A stretch of DNA of 64,000 nt, taken from positions 1 to 64,000 of the forward strand of contig CANTFL010001211.1 in the NCBI GenBank assembly GCA_947650285.1. Direction: 5' to 3'. The DNA is from Hyaloperonospora brassicae. Lineage: Eukaryota > Oomycota > Peronosporomycetes > Peronosporales > Peronosporaceae. Each line of letters begins with the position of its first letter. The first letter of the stretch is position 1. Below the pieces are notes generated by a model. That model was given only the letters and a program-made list of their open reading frames with translations. It was not told the DNA's origin and did no database searches. Positions 31,246 to 43,029 of the stretch are shown piece by piece. The position numbers and the translations under genes are program-made.

Positions 31246-32439
31246 TGCCAAAGTCCGGACGTGGACATGTGAGCTGAGCTACTGCAACTGCACAGGACCG
31301 CCATCACCGGCGTAAGAACGGGAACGCATTGCAACGACAAGTGCAAGTTGAATGTGGGGTAGTACGGACGCGTGACGCTGCCGCGTCGACTCAACGCGAG
31401 CGTGCGATAGTTACTGTACGTAAACGATCTCGATCGACGGGCCCACTCGTGTCGATGATGTGCGGGCTCTTTGGCGGTCACGGTCGACTCGACGGGTAAA
31501 AAGAGTCGGCTTGCAGGAGTTGTCGTGATCTGCCGCGACTTGTATCATTGAGGAAGTGCAAGGACGCGGCCAACTGCTGATGTCTACGACACGGCTGGCC
31601 TGGCGCTGCATAGCGGTCGCAGATGTCCTAGCCGTGACGCATTGCAGCCATGTTGCGATACAAGCAGGAACATTAGCTGCCAACTACTGCACAGAATTAA
31701 CTGTCAATCAAACGCGTCTGTCGGCCATTTTGAGCTGTACGACCCGCCCGTCAGCGAAACAAAGTCGAAACGCTCAGTAGTTTGACGTGCTTTAGCTCGC
31801 ACGAAAACTCGTCTCTGCTTCAGAGCTGCTCCTCGTGTAGTAGGGAAACCGAACGCAACGAAAGGAGGCGAGGAATCGACTGAAAGTCTACCGATGGACG
31901 GCGGTACGTGGCTGAACATGGACATGTAGACGATAGATACCACTGCCAGTCCGTAGAAATGCGACGAGCGTTTTTGCCTTTGGAGCGTCACATAGTGACA
32001 GACCCCCGTCACCCGTCATGCTCCACGCGCAATCGATGACGCAGGCTCCGTCACGGTCAATTGATAGCCCCATACCAGCTGTCCAGACTTTCGATGACAC
32101 GTTCTCCGTCTACGGTGACAAATGTCGCATAAACGAGCCATATTCACGAACTGACAGATGCGCCAGTCTCGTCTCATTCCATATGGTTTCATGGCAACTT
32201 AGCGGAGAGCATTGAGAGAGCGCATTGTCATTGACACGTCCACGTCGTCACGTCAATACCGTCGACAAAGGCGCGTCAGACCGTCCTCGTAGGCACAGGT
32301 CCCACATAACCGATGCAAGAGAAAGTCCGCTCTCCAAAACATTGGATCGGCTACGTGAGACACGACGTGACGCATCACTTGCAACTCGAGACACGATACA
32401 GCACTTGTACTCTCCTGGCAACGTCCATTCGCCACTACA
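31246..32439. other. Spacer of the inverted duplication, PEPCK upstream region
   Basis: Single-copy DNA between the PEPCK promoter and the truncated copy. I see no supported gene. Confidence 0.4.
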
Positions 32440-33740
32440 GCCAACATTGGCAAAGCAGGCGACACGGCGCTGTTCTTTGGCCTGTCTGGCACGGGCAAGA
32501 CGACGCTGTCGGCCGACCCGAAGCGCGAGCTCATTGGCGACGACGAGCACGGCTGGGACGACCACGGCGTGTTCAACTTCGAGGGCGGCTGCTACGCCAA
32601 GACGATCGACTTGAGCGAGGCGACGGAGCCGGACATTTTCAACGCCATTCGACCGAACGCGATGCTGGAGAACGTGTGGATCGACGCTGTCAGCCACGCG
32701 CCCGACTACTTCAACTCGAGCAAGACGGAGAACGGCCGCGTGTCGTACCCGATCTACCACATCCCGCACCACGAGCCCAACTCGCGCGGCGGCCACCCGA
32801 CCGCCGTCATCTTCCTCACGTGCGACGCGTACGGCGTACTGCCGCCCGTGTCGAAGCTGTCGTCCGGCCAGGCCCAGTACCACTTTCTATCGGGCTACAC
32901 GGCCAAAGTGGCGGGCACCGAGCGCGGCGTCACGGAGCCACAGGCCACGTTTTCCACGTGCTTTGGCGCGGCGTTCATGACGCTGCACCCGACCAAGTAC
33001 GCCGACCTGCTCAAGAAGAAGCTGCAGCAGCACCAGACGCCCGTGTACTTGATCAACACTGGCTGGACGGGCGGCGTGTATGGCGTGGGGAAGCGCATGA
33101 AGCTGCCGGTCACGCGCAAGTGCGTCGAGGCAGTGCTGGACGGCCGGATCGAGGACGCGTCGTTTGTGACGGACTCACTCTTTGGCTTTGCGGTGCCGAC
33201 GCGAGTGGAGGGCGTACCGTCCGCGATGCTGAGCCCGAGGGAGTCGTGGGCGAACAAGGCGGCGTTCGACGAGACGGCGCTCAAGCTGGCGAGGGCCTTC
33301 CAGGACAACTTCAAGCAGTTTATCCTGCCGGAAAACGACCTGTCGGTGTACGGTCCGAACGTGTGAGTGCAAGCGGCCAACGAGCAGCGGGACAAGTCGG
33401 CTTTGCTGCGGTCGTAGGGCTACGCTGGTCGCGTAACGGTCGGTCGGTCGGCTGGTGGTCGGTTGGTCGGTCGATCGGTTGATCGGGTGGGTGGGTAACA
33501 CTCGGTCGATTGTCCGTCGGTCTCAGTTGTGGTTGTGGAGGATTTAGATGGTACGTCTGTGGTTATTCGTGCGTGTAGTCTCAGTCGAACTCAATTATAC
33601 AACTGGGCGAGTACAGCCATGTGCTGGTTGCACGACTTGCAGCTCAGTTGACAAAGAGAGCGATTTTGGAACAGCAGAAGCCTCGACATTTATACTTCAG
33701 ATTGCAGTAGACGGTCTTTCGATTGCAGTAGACGGTCTTT
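32440..33740 (+). pseudogene. Inverted, 5'-truncated PEPCK copy
   Basis: Encodes PEPCK residues 227-534 to the normal stop (33,364-33,366) with only two amino-acid changes seen against the parent (Thr to Ala in WIDTVSH; Ala to Ser in KLSAGQ). The first 226 codons and the promoter are missing. The frame is open back to 32,371 into unrelated sequence but has no ATG before the catalytic region, so it cannot make full enzyme. The P-loop is kept but the RSPKD block is absent. Near identity shows the duplication is recent or kept by gene conversion. Confidence 0.95.
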
Positions 33741-34797
33741 GCTTGTAACGAGGAAACACGGTATCATCGTGCATGATTGGAACTCGATGTCTAGACAGCG
33801 ACAGAGCAGCAGCGAAGCGGCATTTTTGCGGACTGCATAGGGAGCGCTGTAATGACTAACGCATCATGGGCACTAAGCACAACGTATCATGGGCACTAAG
33901 AGTGCGTCGACAAAACTTGGATTTTACTGTCGGAAGTTCAACGCAGTACGACGAGCACAATTCGTTTCGGCCTTTTCCAGGCACATTGGTGCATGTACCG
34001 TCGAGTGTTGACGTGGCAGCCACTTCGAGCATGCACCTTGAAAGGCGTCAAGGACGGTGTGTCGAACGCTGGAAGTCAGAATCTCGTGCTGACGTTTCCA
34101 TGCAATTTTACGAAAGACAGCTTATACAGGAGATACATAGAAGACGAAGCAGAGCAGTACAAAAGGAAGCTGCATCGATTGATCATTTTGCGCTTTTGTA
34201 CTTGGCGCTAGGCATCCTTCGCCTCAAAGACCACTTCACGTCGGACCCATTGACACAAGCAGCGAATACCTATGTCCCAGCGCATGTATTCATCTCGCCC
34301 GGCATCGAAGAGTTGCAAACCACACAACATCGTAAAAAAATACAGCTAACAGAAATAACAGCAGATATTTTGACGGACCCCAATGTTTACCACGCGTTTG
34401 CATGTTTTTCCCACACTACAACCAAAACGTCGCAAGCTAGTTTTTACCAAGCACGGGGTTCTAAAAAGGGTGCATTTTGTCTACTTCAGTAGTTCACTTC
34501 AACGAAATCATGGATTGTATCCAGCCTTCTTCAGAAGATCAGCTTGCTAAACGAGAAAGAGACGCCTTATTCGGTGGCTTCACGTAACTTGCATCGGACA
34601 TGAAGCTACAGTCAGAATTGTCCATCGAGCTCACCCTACTACACTGAGAGGTACGCTTCAACGTGAATGTAGACTCGAAGAATTTGCTCCTGGTCGAATA
34701 CGTTCGTTGGGCGCATGGATTACGCTTACGGCGATCGTGACAAACTCAGCCATTAGTCATGTTTTCTTCTTTGGAAAGACGTCATCAAAGTTGTAGT
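33741..34797 (+). other. Unassigned 208-codon open frame at 33,866-34,492 beside the duplication breakpoint
   Basis: An ATG-started frame (33,866-34,492) with no recognised domain, partly helical (FYERQLIQEIHRRRSRAVQKE). A 15-bp direct repeat, ATCATGGGCACTAAG, occurs at 33,863-33,877 and 33,886-33,900, the first copy holding its ATG. Composition is AT-richer than the island genes. It could be a decayed element or an orphan gene; I assign no function. Confidence 0.3.
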
Positions 34798-35017
34798 GGA
34801 GCTGGTACAGCTCCTAACTAGAGGAGGGTTTTCTGCTCAACGAGCAAGTTAGTTTTTACAAAAGAACTCGACTCTACGAGTCAACAAGCTTAAAGCTCAA
34901 GGTCTAAGGGACCTAACGATTCAAGGAATCGGCTGCCCAACGTGCTCAGTAGTCTATACCTGAACAAGGCTTGGCTCTTCTTAACGATCTGAGACGCCTT
35001 AGCAAGGCACGTGTCTC
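34798..35017. repeat. Cluster of seven short hairpins (putative LTR-like element)
   Basis: Inverted repeats with 3-5-nt loops: 34,798-34,814 (stem GGAGCTG), 34,834-34,846 (TGCTC), 34,870-34,882 (GACTC), 34,887-34,897 (AGCT), 34,900-34,914 (AGGTC), 34,917-34,931 (CGATTC), and 34,991-35,017 (outer GAGAC, inner GCCTT). This is many more than expected by chance in 220 bp. The stems differ in sequence, so it is not a tandem repeat. An LTR or other mobile-element end is my best guess. Confidence 0.6.
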
Positions 35018-35530
35018 TAACCGATCAAAAGGGGAACTGAACTTTATATTGTTTTTTTTGCGAAAGAACACCTTAGCCCAAGCGTACCGAATCTAAACAC
35101 TTATGCTCTGAATGTGTACCCTTTTGAGATCCTGTATCTCGTGGGTGACACACGTCAGCCCGTCAAGTTTTGGCGACAAGTTCGGCGTCAAGTGCTTTTT
35201 ACAGGCTTACTCCATTTACATCACACATCTACCACGGCAATACAATGGGTATACAATTCACGACGCACGGCCTATTCCCAACCGCCGACTTTTCTGACGG
35301 GTACGCGATTATTTCAAACTTGGCGGGATTCTCTGCATTACGCCACTTGATCAAAATCGAGTCCTACAGCCGACCTCTCGATTCTTACTTTATCTGCCAA
35401 TATTCTGCAAACGCTTTTGCGACAATGACGATCAGCATACACCGGTAATCGAAACACATCGATGCAACATACAGCGCAGCAGCAGCGTCACGTGGCTGAG
35501 ACTTGAACCGCCCATTTAGCTTGCATACGG
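35018..35530. other. No gene recognised; 3' side of TTI2-like gene
   Basis: Short overlapping plus-strand frames (35,112-35,448) lack known motifs and are probably decayed repeat DNA downstream of the hairpin cluster. Confidence 0.35.
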
Positions 35531-36919
35531 TCACAGAACGGCGATTAGCTTAGGGCTCTGATTACTCACAGTTGCAAGCATATCGCTGACAACGCCTTTC
35601 GATGCATTAGCTTGGTGCAGCAGGTCCAGACTGTCTTCACACAGCGCAAGCACTTGCTCTTTCTGCTCCAAAGTTGGCGAAAAGTCAGCACCATTGTCAA
35701 GCAGCTCGCAAAAAGCCACAGCACGCAACAAGCCAACGAGGATCTGCTCGGTATGTGGTGCGATGCGAGGCCACGCAGCGAGTACTGTAGCCCGTACACT
35801 TTCGAGTGTCTCCACTAGAAGCGCGACATTGACACTCTCGAAACCGGCGACCAAAACCTTCAATAGCGGCTGTAGGTAGCGAATGATGTTGAGGCTGTGC
35901 GGTGCTCCCTGGCGGACCACGAGAACACGCAGGTGGCGCACAAAGACGATTCGCAGAGCAACGTCGCTGCACAGACTTGTGTCACTAAGCAGCCGCGGCA
36001 TGAACCGGTCGTAGTGCTTCAGTTCACCCGGGGGCGAGACCTTGTCGAGGGATCCGGTAAGACAGTCCAGCAACACGTCAAGAGTACGTGGTTTGCGGGA
36101 AACAATTGCAGTATGTAGCACCTCAAGCAGTACGTCCGAGTACCATCGCAGCTCAGTAGGCGTGACATTCTGGACAATATGGCGCAGCAGTTGCGCCCCA
36201 ATCAATTGCGTCGAGTCCGTCAGGTCGTCGACCAACGGGAACGTGAGTGCTAGCAGCCGACCAAGTAAGTCTCCGCCAAGATGTGGGAATCTCACGTGCT
36301 CCACTACATGTAGCAACACTTGCTTGTGAATTGATGTGACTGCCACCCACTCTTGTTTGTCCACGTCGTGCGCACACAATGCCACCATCTGCGCAACGTA
36401 TGCCGTCACGAGTGCCTCTCGATCGTGTGCATTTACAAGAAGCAGAGCTTTGTCCAGCACTTTTTCAGCTACGACAGTACACTGCATCAGCTCAGCTCCT
36501 GGTAGGTCTGCCCCAGTCACAAAGGAACAGGCCGTGAGCACGAACGGCAGCCAGTGGCTCAATGCCTTGGCATCGTCGTCGTCCCCGCCATTCTCCTTCT
36601 CCTCCTGTGACGCCCAAAGCGTCAATCGGTCGATAAAAGTCCCCATTACGTGCAAAAGTGGCACCAACCGATCGTCGAGCGCCACTAACACTGGTACATT
36701 CCGCGTGTCTGCAGCTGCTATTGCAACACATTTGATCCCGATGCGACTGAGGTCTCGGACAGCGCGAGCGGCATCAGGAACAAGCGCCTTTAGCTCATGG
36801 TCTTTCGAGTGCACTATCGTGTCGGCCAGTTGCTGCACGGCCTCGAGCTCCCGTGGACACTGCGAGGCATTGGCCAGCAGCTTTTCGCGGAGCTTTGCGA
36901 TGTCGAAAGTTTCGATCAT
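35531..36919 (-). CDS. TTI2-like HEAT/ARM-type helical repeat protein
   Basis: Intronless, about 462 residues from the ATG at 36919. The sequence is all-helical with repeated hydrophobic helix pairs. The block TQLIGAQLLRHIVQNVTPTELRWYSDVLLEVLHTAI and the later RYLQPLLKVLVAGFESVNVALLVETLESVRATV segment resemble TELO2-interacting protein 2, part of the TTT complex that stabilises PIKK kinases (ATM, ATR, TOR). The assignment rests on these two segments and on size (human TTI2 is ~508 residues), so it is moderate; another HEAT-repeat family remains possible. The start is 174 bp from the acinus start on the other strand, a compact bidirectional promoter. Confidence 0.6.
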   Translation of the reverse strand: MIETFDIAKLREKLLANASQCPRELEAVQQLADTIVHSKDHELKALVPDAARAVRDLSRIGIKCVAIAAADTRNVPVLVALDDRLVPLLHVMGTFIDRLTLWASQEEKENGGDDDDAKALSHWLPFVLTACSFVTGADLPGAELMQCTVVAEKVLDKALLLVNAHDREALVTAYVAQMVALCAHDVDKQEWVAVTSIHKQVLLHVVEHVRFPHLGGDLLGRLLALTFPLVDDLTDSTQLIGAQLLRHIVQNVTPTELRWYSDVLLEVLHTAIVSRKPRTLDVLLDCLTGSLDKVSPPGELKHYDRFMPRLLSDTSLCSDVALRIVFVRHLRVLVVRQGAPHSLNIIRYLQPLLKVLVAGFESVNVALLVETLESVRATVLAAWPRIAPHTEQILVGLLRAVAFCELLDNGADFSPTLEQKEQVLALCEDSLDLLHQANASKGVVSDMLATVSNQSPKLIAVL

Positions 36920-37093
36920 TTGTATTGTGTACAACTTGTGTGGAGTGCGAGTATGTGCGTGCGAGTAAGTGCGTCGAGTTTTTTTCACCGCACGTAAAAC
37001 CGTTTCTTTCTCGGCTTTTATCTGTTAGTTTACTCGTGTGTTTGTTTTAATGTGTTTATACGTCTTTGACTAAACTTGAGCGCTTGGATCAAA

Positions 37094-38866
37094 ATGACGC
37101 TGGAACACGCTGCCATGGACGCGCTCACTCGCTTAAAAGTCGGTCGCTCTTGCGCGTCATTAGCTCGTGGAGTGGCTACACTAACGTCTTGTTGATGTTG
37201 TGTCTTTCCTGCTCTCGGCATGTTGAACGGCTCGTTGTGTGCGCAGGTGAAGGATCTGCAGCGAGAGCTCAAGAAGCGCGGCCTGGACGCGAGCGGATTG
37301 AAAGCGGTGCTGCTTCAACGACTACGAGATCATATGCAGCAGGTAGTGGCGAAGCGATAGAGGTGCTGATAGTAGAGTGGTCGAGAGACTGACTCGGTCG
37401 TTGATTGTGCACAGAACGAGGTCTTGGAGACGCCGGAGAAGGAGGAAAAAGAGGGAAGAAAGGATGAACTTGTGGAAGTTGAGGGAGAAGAGCAGGAGAA
37501 AATGGAGGAGGTGAGATCGGAGGAGGAGGAAATGGTGGAGGATGTCAAGGAGGAGGAGGAGGAGGAGAAACAAGAGGAGAAGGAGGAGGAAGAGGGGAGT
37601 GAGGGGGAGAATCAAAAAGAGGAAGAGATCCAGCGAGAGACGGATGAAAAGGAGAAGGCAACGATATTGGATTGTCAAAAGGATGGAGATGTAAATATAG
37701 GGGACAGCGAGACGCAACGGGACGAGGCACGAGGTCTTGAGTACGATGGAGTGGGCGGCAAGAATGGGGAGACTGGGGCGTTGAAACGAGAACGGGGTGC
37801 AGTCGATGAGCTGAAAGATTTGTCGGATACGAAAAAGGCCAAGCTCGATAATGAGACTGAAGCCAGCAGTCGCCGGCCTGTAGGAGAAGACCAAGACAAC
37901 ACAGAAACGGTGATTGATGATGCTGATGCTGATAAGAAAGTGATGGACGATGGTGCGATAAGGTACGTAGGAAGGCCTGCGCTGTTTGTGGGATGTTTGG
38001 ATGCTGGCAAAAGGTAGGCTTCTGTGGTCTCACTTTGCTCATTTACCGCCACTTCGGTGGGTGATAAACGACTGCAGAGACGGTAGAAACAAGGCGACAA
38101 TTCGGGTCGACAATTTCGTTCGGCCGTTCACGTTGAACGCTGTCAAGGTCAGTCGCATTTGTGTGTACTCGTGCTGCAGTTGACTGATCCGAGATTTCGT
38201 AGGCGCTCGTGCAAGAGTGTGGCCCCTTTGTGGAAGGTGGTTTCTGGATGGATGCTATCAAGACGCACTGCTTCGTGACGTACACCAGCCCCAAAATTGT
38301 CCGCGCTGTCGTTGCTGGTAGAGTGCACAGCTGGTACCTAACTATGACGCTGACTGTATGTATCACAGGCAGAAAATACTATCGCTGCATTGAACGGCAA
38401 GTTGTGGCCTCCTGAGAATGGGCGATCGCTCAAGGTCAGGCTCGTCGACCATACCGCCATGGAGGTACGAATTGCGCTGAACGTGGCCACTCTGAGTTGC
38501 TGGTGCTGAAGCTCGTTGGTTGCCTTGCACGGATCAGGTTGCACAGTTCGGCGAGGCAAATATTCCAAGCCTACCAAAGCGTGAGGGTAGTAGCGAACAA
38601 GCTCCTGCGCGGCCGGGTAAATTGGAACAAGCAACTGGTTCTGTCTGATGATGCAACGGCTAACGTGTACTGTTCGTGCAGAGGTGACAATCGACGAATT
38701 TTTTCTGAAGACGGAAACAAAGCCCGTGTTGTACTATTTGCCATTGACCGACGATCAAATTCAGCAAAAGAAAGAGCGGCTGCGGCAACCGGAAGGGCAA
38801 CCACGCAAACGCCGTCATCGTGGTGGGCGCAAGAGAAACAGGCGTGCCCGTTTCCAGCGGCGCTAG
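37094..38866 (+). CDS. ACIN1: Acinus: SAP domain, acidic linker, RRM and RSB motif
   Basis: Component of the ASAP/PSAP complexes with RNPS1 and SAP18, peripheral to the exon-junction complex. Eight exons: 37094-37138, 37247-37342, 37415-37962, 38078-38147, 38203-38298, 38369-38464, 38538-38637 and 38682-38866, about 411 residues. The N-terminus is a SAP DNA-binding motif split by an intron (LTRLK/VKDLQRELKKRGLDASGLKAVLLQRL). A ~180-residue Glu/Lys-rich linker follows. The RRM reads IRVDNFVRPFTLNAVK...FVEGGFWMDAIKTHCFVTY...LNGKLWPPENGRSLKVRLVD, clearly acinus type. The last exon has the RNPS1-SAP18 binding motif DEFFLKTETKPVLYYLPLTD followed by a basic tail. It is much shorter than human acinus but has all core parts. 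Confidence 0.92.
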
Positions 38867-39188
38867 CGACAACCTTTTTGCTTCGATAATTGACCGAGCG
38901 ACAGTCCGCCGTCACGTGTTGTCATTTGCTACTCGACGCACCCTCGCACTGGACAGTTGCTTCGTCTTTGCGCAAAATTCGCGATACAAATCATTTTGCC
39001 TTCGGCCCAAAGATGATCGTTGTGGCCGTTCGACATCCGTTGACTACTATCCTAGAAACAAAATCAACAATTGTGCCTCCCAACATGTTTGGCCCTCATT
39101 ATTCATCCTTTCGTAGACTCATACCTCCTACCATCATCCACTATGCGTATCACTTCCTACTAGCGAAGATGATATCTGCCCAGTCCGT
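38867..39188. other. Convergent intergenic region acinus / HEATR6-like
   Basis: 322 bp between stop codons; nothing beyond presumed 3' UTRs. A long plus-strand frame that begins here (38,890) runs antisense through HEATR6-like coding sequence. Confidence 0.4.
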
Positions 39189-42100
39189 TCATAGCTCAAA
39201 GGGAATGTCCTCGTCAGAATATAGTACATCGTGCTCGAGTCCGATCTTCGTGTCGTACAAAAGCGAGACGCAGCTGGTCGCGTATGCCTTGTCCGTGTTG
39301 AGACGCTCCAAAATGCGCAGCAGCGAGCGCACGGCAGATAGCAATTCTTCTTTCTTGATAGGATTCACATCGTGTGCATCACCAGCTCCTCCGCTTCGGC
39401 CCTCTTCGGCAGCATCACCGCCATCCGTGCCCACGCCACCGACCGCTTCACTCTCGCGCTCAATTGCCACTATCATGCGGTGGAGATTATGCAGCAGCCA
39501 GTCGTACAGAAACCCACGAGGCTTGGATTTGAACGCCTGCAATATTTCGGGGTCGTCTTCTTCCGTCGCTATGTGGATCAGATGCACCAATGTGAAGGAC
39601 AGCTGTGTCTCCAACTGCTCCTTGTATCGAAATTCAGTCACATCCTTCAAGTCCGATGCAGTCTCCAGTGCATCCATCGTGGCTCGAAGCGCCAACTGGA
39701 AGAAAGAACCGAATGCGCTACGGCTTTGAGACACACGCAGCGCTGTAGCTGCACTAATGCGCACCTTGAAGTTCTCTTGCTGTGCGATGGCAGTCAGTAG
39801 CGCCTGAAACACAGACGGTGCCCACGTCGCGGACGCTAGTGGCAAGCTCGGACACAGCAGGACCTTGGCGACGGCATGGCAAGCGTTCCACCTAACCTTT
39901 GGCGAACCAGCATTAATCTTTCCAGCAAGCACAGCCATCGCTCGTCTCAATAAATCGTCCAGTGACGCAAGGCTTTTCGCATTGACGGTGCGCCGGAAGG
40001 GTGAGAAGCTGATCCAGCGACACACAAGTCCCAGTGTACGAGCTACACTTGACGCCACCTTGTCGTTGTCGTTAATGTAAATCAACATCTTCTCGACGAC
40101 TATGCGCAGCTGCTTCTCCGGAAGTAATTCGTACAGCACCTGCGGAGGTAGTGGAGGCGACGCCATCGAAGAGTCCACCCTGGTCGAAAACGAAAGTGCC
40201 GCCGCTGATTGAGGTTGCACGAAGCCATCTCTTTCTGCAACCGACTCCGGGCCCGGGGTGGTGCAAACGTTGCCCAGCGCCCATGCAGCCCGAACGCGCA
40301 CATTCAACGTGGAGTCGCTAAGAGCCTCCAAAGCTAAACTCACCACACTAGAGGCGAACCCGCATGTCTTGAAAGTCGGGGCTAGGCATAACGACCCAAG
40401 CAGTCGGAAACCTGCAGCCCGCACAACCGGAGAGCTATCTTTCGGAGTTTGCAGGAAAATCCGTGTGTACGAGTCAAGGCACGAAATATTGGGTCCTGAT
40501 CCGTGGTACCCGCCACTTTTAGCTGCCAATACTGGAAGACGCCGAGGCTGTTTCTTCTCACCAAGCCAAGCCCAGTCCCGAGAGGACAACAGAGTGAAGC
40601 AAGCACACACACTTGCACGAACATGGTGCGACGTATCGTAAAATGCTCGCACCAAGTGTGTCGCCATTAACTCCAGGCAATCGACACGGCAAGCATCTCT
40701 CGCTTGTCTGCTCACGACCGCTGCGGTGTCAGAGCATCCATTTTCGCCCTTGATGTAATTCTCCAGTATCTTTACCGCTTGGAGGCGAACGTTGGGATCC
40801 ATGTCTTGAAATGCCGATAGCATAAACTCTGATAGTCTCTTCCAGTTCATACTTAGTGCTGGTGAGTAGTTCTTTGCAATCTTCGACAAAAGGGACATCG
40901 CCTCCAAGCGCAAGAGCGTGCGCGACGGATCGTCAGGCCGTGACGCCATCAACAGAAGCTCTTCGACAAACGAATGGTGGCGCAGCAACCACGTTCCACA
41001 TGCAATTGAAACGTGAGCAACCCGGATCACGCGATCTGCATCACTCGTGCGCACCATCCAATCCAGAACGGACGGGAGAGTATCTTGGACGTTGAGGAGG
41101 GCTGACATACACGACAAACTAGCCATTCTCACACCATGATCTACCGCGCGTCGGCAACACATCAAACTGTTAGTCGCAATCCTTCACCTGAGCATCGCCT
41201 CAACCACTTTCGTAACACGTACCAGTTGACGATGCTGCCACGTACAAACTCGACGCAAGTGCGTTCAAAATATCCCCTAAACTAGGCGTGAGCTCAACTT
41301 GGTCAAGAACCGTGACCACATTTCGATACGGGAAGTGCTGAATCACTGACGTAGTGCTCTGCATTGAACATCATGCACAGATAATCAGCAAAAGTCGGCC
41401 AAGCAGATCCGTATCTATCCAATGTGCGTACCTTGAGTATCTGCAACAATGGCGCGGGCTCCTTCTCGTGCTGGATGCAGTACACTAACGTGACATGCAC
41501 CTGGTACAGCATCAGAGAAACTCGATTCGGCAACGACGCGAACGGCACCGGCAACGTGGCCGATGCAGTTGCACCGACTCCAAGCGGACGTCGAAAATAC
41601 ATTTTCAGGGGAATCTTCTCCCAGAAAGCGTCCAAGAACTTGGCAGCTGTCATGCGGGCCTTTTCGCTTGGGTCAGCGATAAGCAGAGTAAGCACGGACG
41701 GTGCATTGTTAAACAACGTCATATAGGGCGTTGTCTGCTCCGGCAAATACAACCCCATCGACGACGTGATGGCTTTGGGGAAGTGCTGCGCAATCGCTTC
41801 CAGCGTGTAAAGCACATTGATGCGCAGACGGGCCAGTAAACCGCTATTCACACACCACGATCAGCAACAAAGAAGCGAGAACAACAAAGGTGCAGTATAT
41901 GCAGTCCAACTACAGCACTTACTCTCCAATCTGGCGCGGTCCAATGCAACCATCAGAGCCGCAAACCGACGAATCGGAATCGGAAGGGTGGAAATCTTCG
42001 TGACACGAAAACATCTCGTGCTTCGTATCAAACTTGAGAACGAGGCCACATCCTACAACCTGGCGCATGGAGCTGAGCAGGCTAGGCAGTGTCGCAGCGA

Positions 42101-43029
42101 TACGATCCCCCAGGCGGTCAAAGTTCGAGTTGATGATCGTGTAAACACACTTCATGCTGGAGGTACATGCTTTCACGAGAATGCGATCGTTCTGGCCCTT
42201 CATGAGACTAAGAGCTTGTTGCCGGAAGTTCTCCACCACCACCCGCAATAACGACGAAAAGTAGTGATACACCTCGGGCGTTTTGCCCGCCTGCGTACAA
42301 ATGTTCGACACACAACTCGTGGCAGCATACCGAGCTTCAATGTCCACGCCCGATGGGTCCAAGTGTTTCAGTAGAACGGCAAACAGCAGCTCAAACTCAT
42401 TGCTTGCTCGATCAGCATTCTCATGCAGGACTTGGCCCAACGCGCGGATCGAATTGGCCGTGTACCAGCTCGGACACGTCTTGATAAACGTCAAAAAGAA
42501 CGTCATCACCACACGCAGCTGCGCACTCGAAAACAGCACGCGCTCCTTACAGCAACACTTTTGCACCAGCCGCGTATACTCCGAGCACAGTAGCCCCGAA
42601 CTCAAGGGCAATAGCTGCGCCAACGCTGTAATCAGCGACGCAACCTCCTGCTCATGTCACCACCGGAAGAACAGCACAAGTACAGCAACAACAGACCCAC
42701 CCATTAGCCACTACCCCTCTCCCTCTCTCATTCTCCACATCATTCTCTACTGCACGTACGTCGCCGCGAATGCGGGGGTTCGGCAACGCCACGCCCAGCA
42801 GCTGCTTCAGCGTCTCCTCCAGCTCCACGAGCGTCAGCTGCTGCACTGCCACGTCGGCTTCTACGCGCTCGACGATCGTCGTCCAGAGCTTCCGGTCTCG
42901 ACGGTGCACGCCAACATTCCAGCCACCGACAGTCGCTGGCGACGTCCCAGCCGTACCACTTGTACTCGAGCTCGTCCAGCCGCTGCTAGAGCCTGTGCTG
43001 GATCCTGGGGTGCACGTGACGGGACGCAT
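39189..43029 (-). CDS. HEATR6: HEAT repeat-containing protein 6-like (HEATR6)
   Basis: Five exons: 43029-42760, 42647-41923, 41843-41432, 41358-41219 and 41166-39189, total about 1,174 residues, almost the same as animal HEATR6. The protein is helical repeats throughout: an N-terminal DUF4042-like region (LPLSSGLLCSEYTRLVQKCC..., SWYTANSIRALGQVLHENADR), then many HEAT units such as DPNVRLQAVKILENYI, NVRVRAAWALGNVC and SPKVRWNACHAVAKVL, and the C-terminal YKEQLETQLSFTLVHLIHIA block. Molecular function of HEATR6 is poorly known. Some junctions (exon 4/5) were chosen to keep frame and are less sure. The promoter is shared with Gemin5; a CGCCATTTTTCG initiator-like block lies ~50-60 bp upstream on the minus strand. 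Confidence 0.85.

Noticed and set aside
32440..33366. Second functional PEPCK gene
   Set aside because: It lacks the first 226 codons, the promoter and an upstream ATG, so it is called a pseudogene.
34798..35017. tRNA or rRNA gene
   Set aside because: The hairpins do not form a cloverleaf, and no T-loop GTTCRANNC or CCA-compatible acceptor stem was seen.
38890..39729. 279-codon plus-strand frame
   Set aside because: Mostly antisense to conserved HEATR6-like sequence and has no motif of its own.
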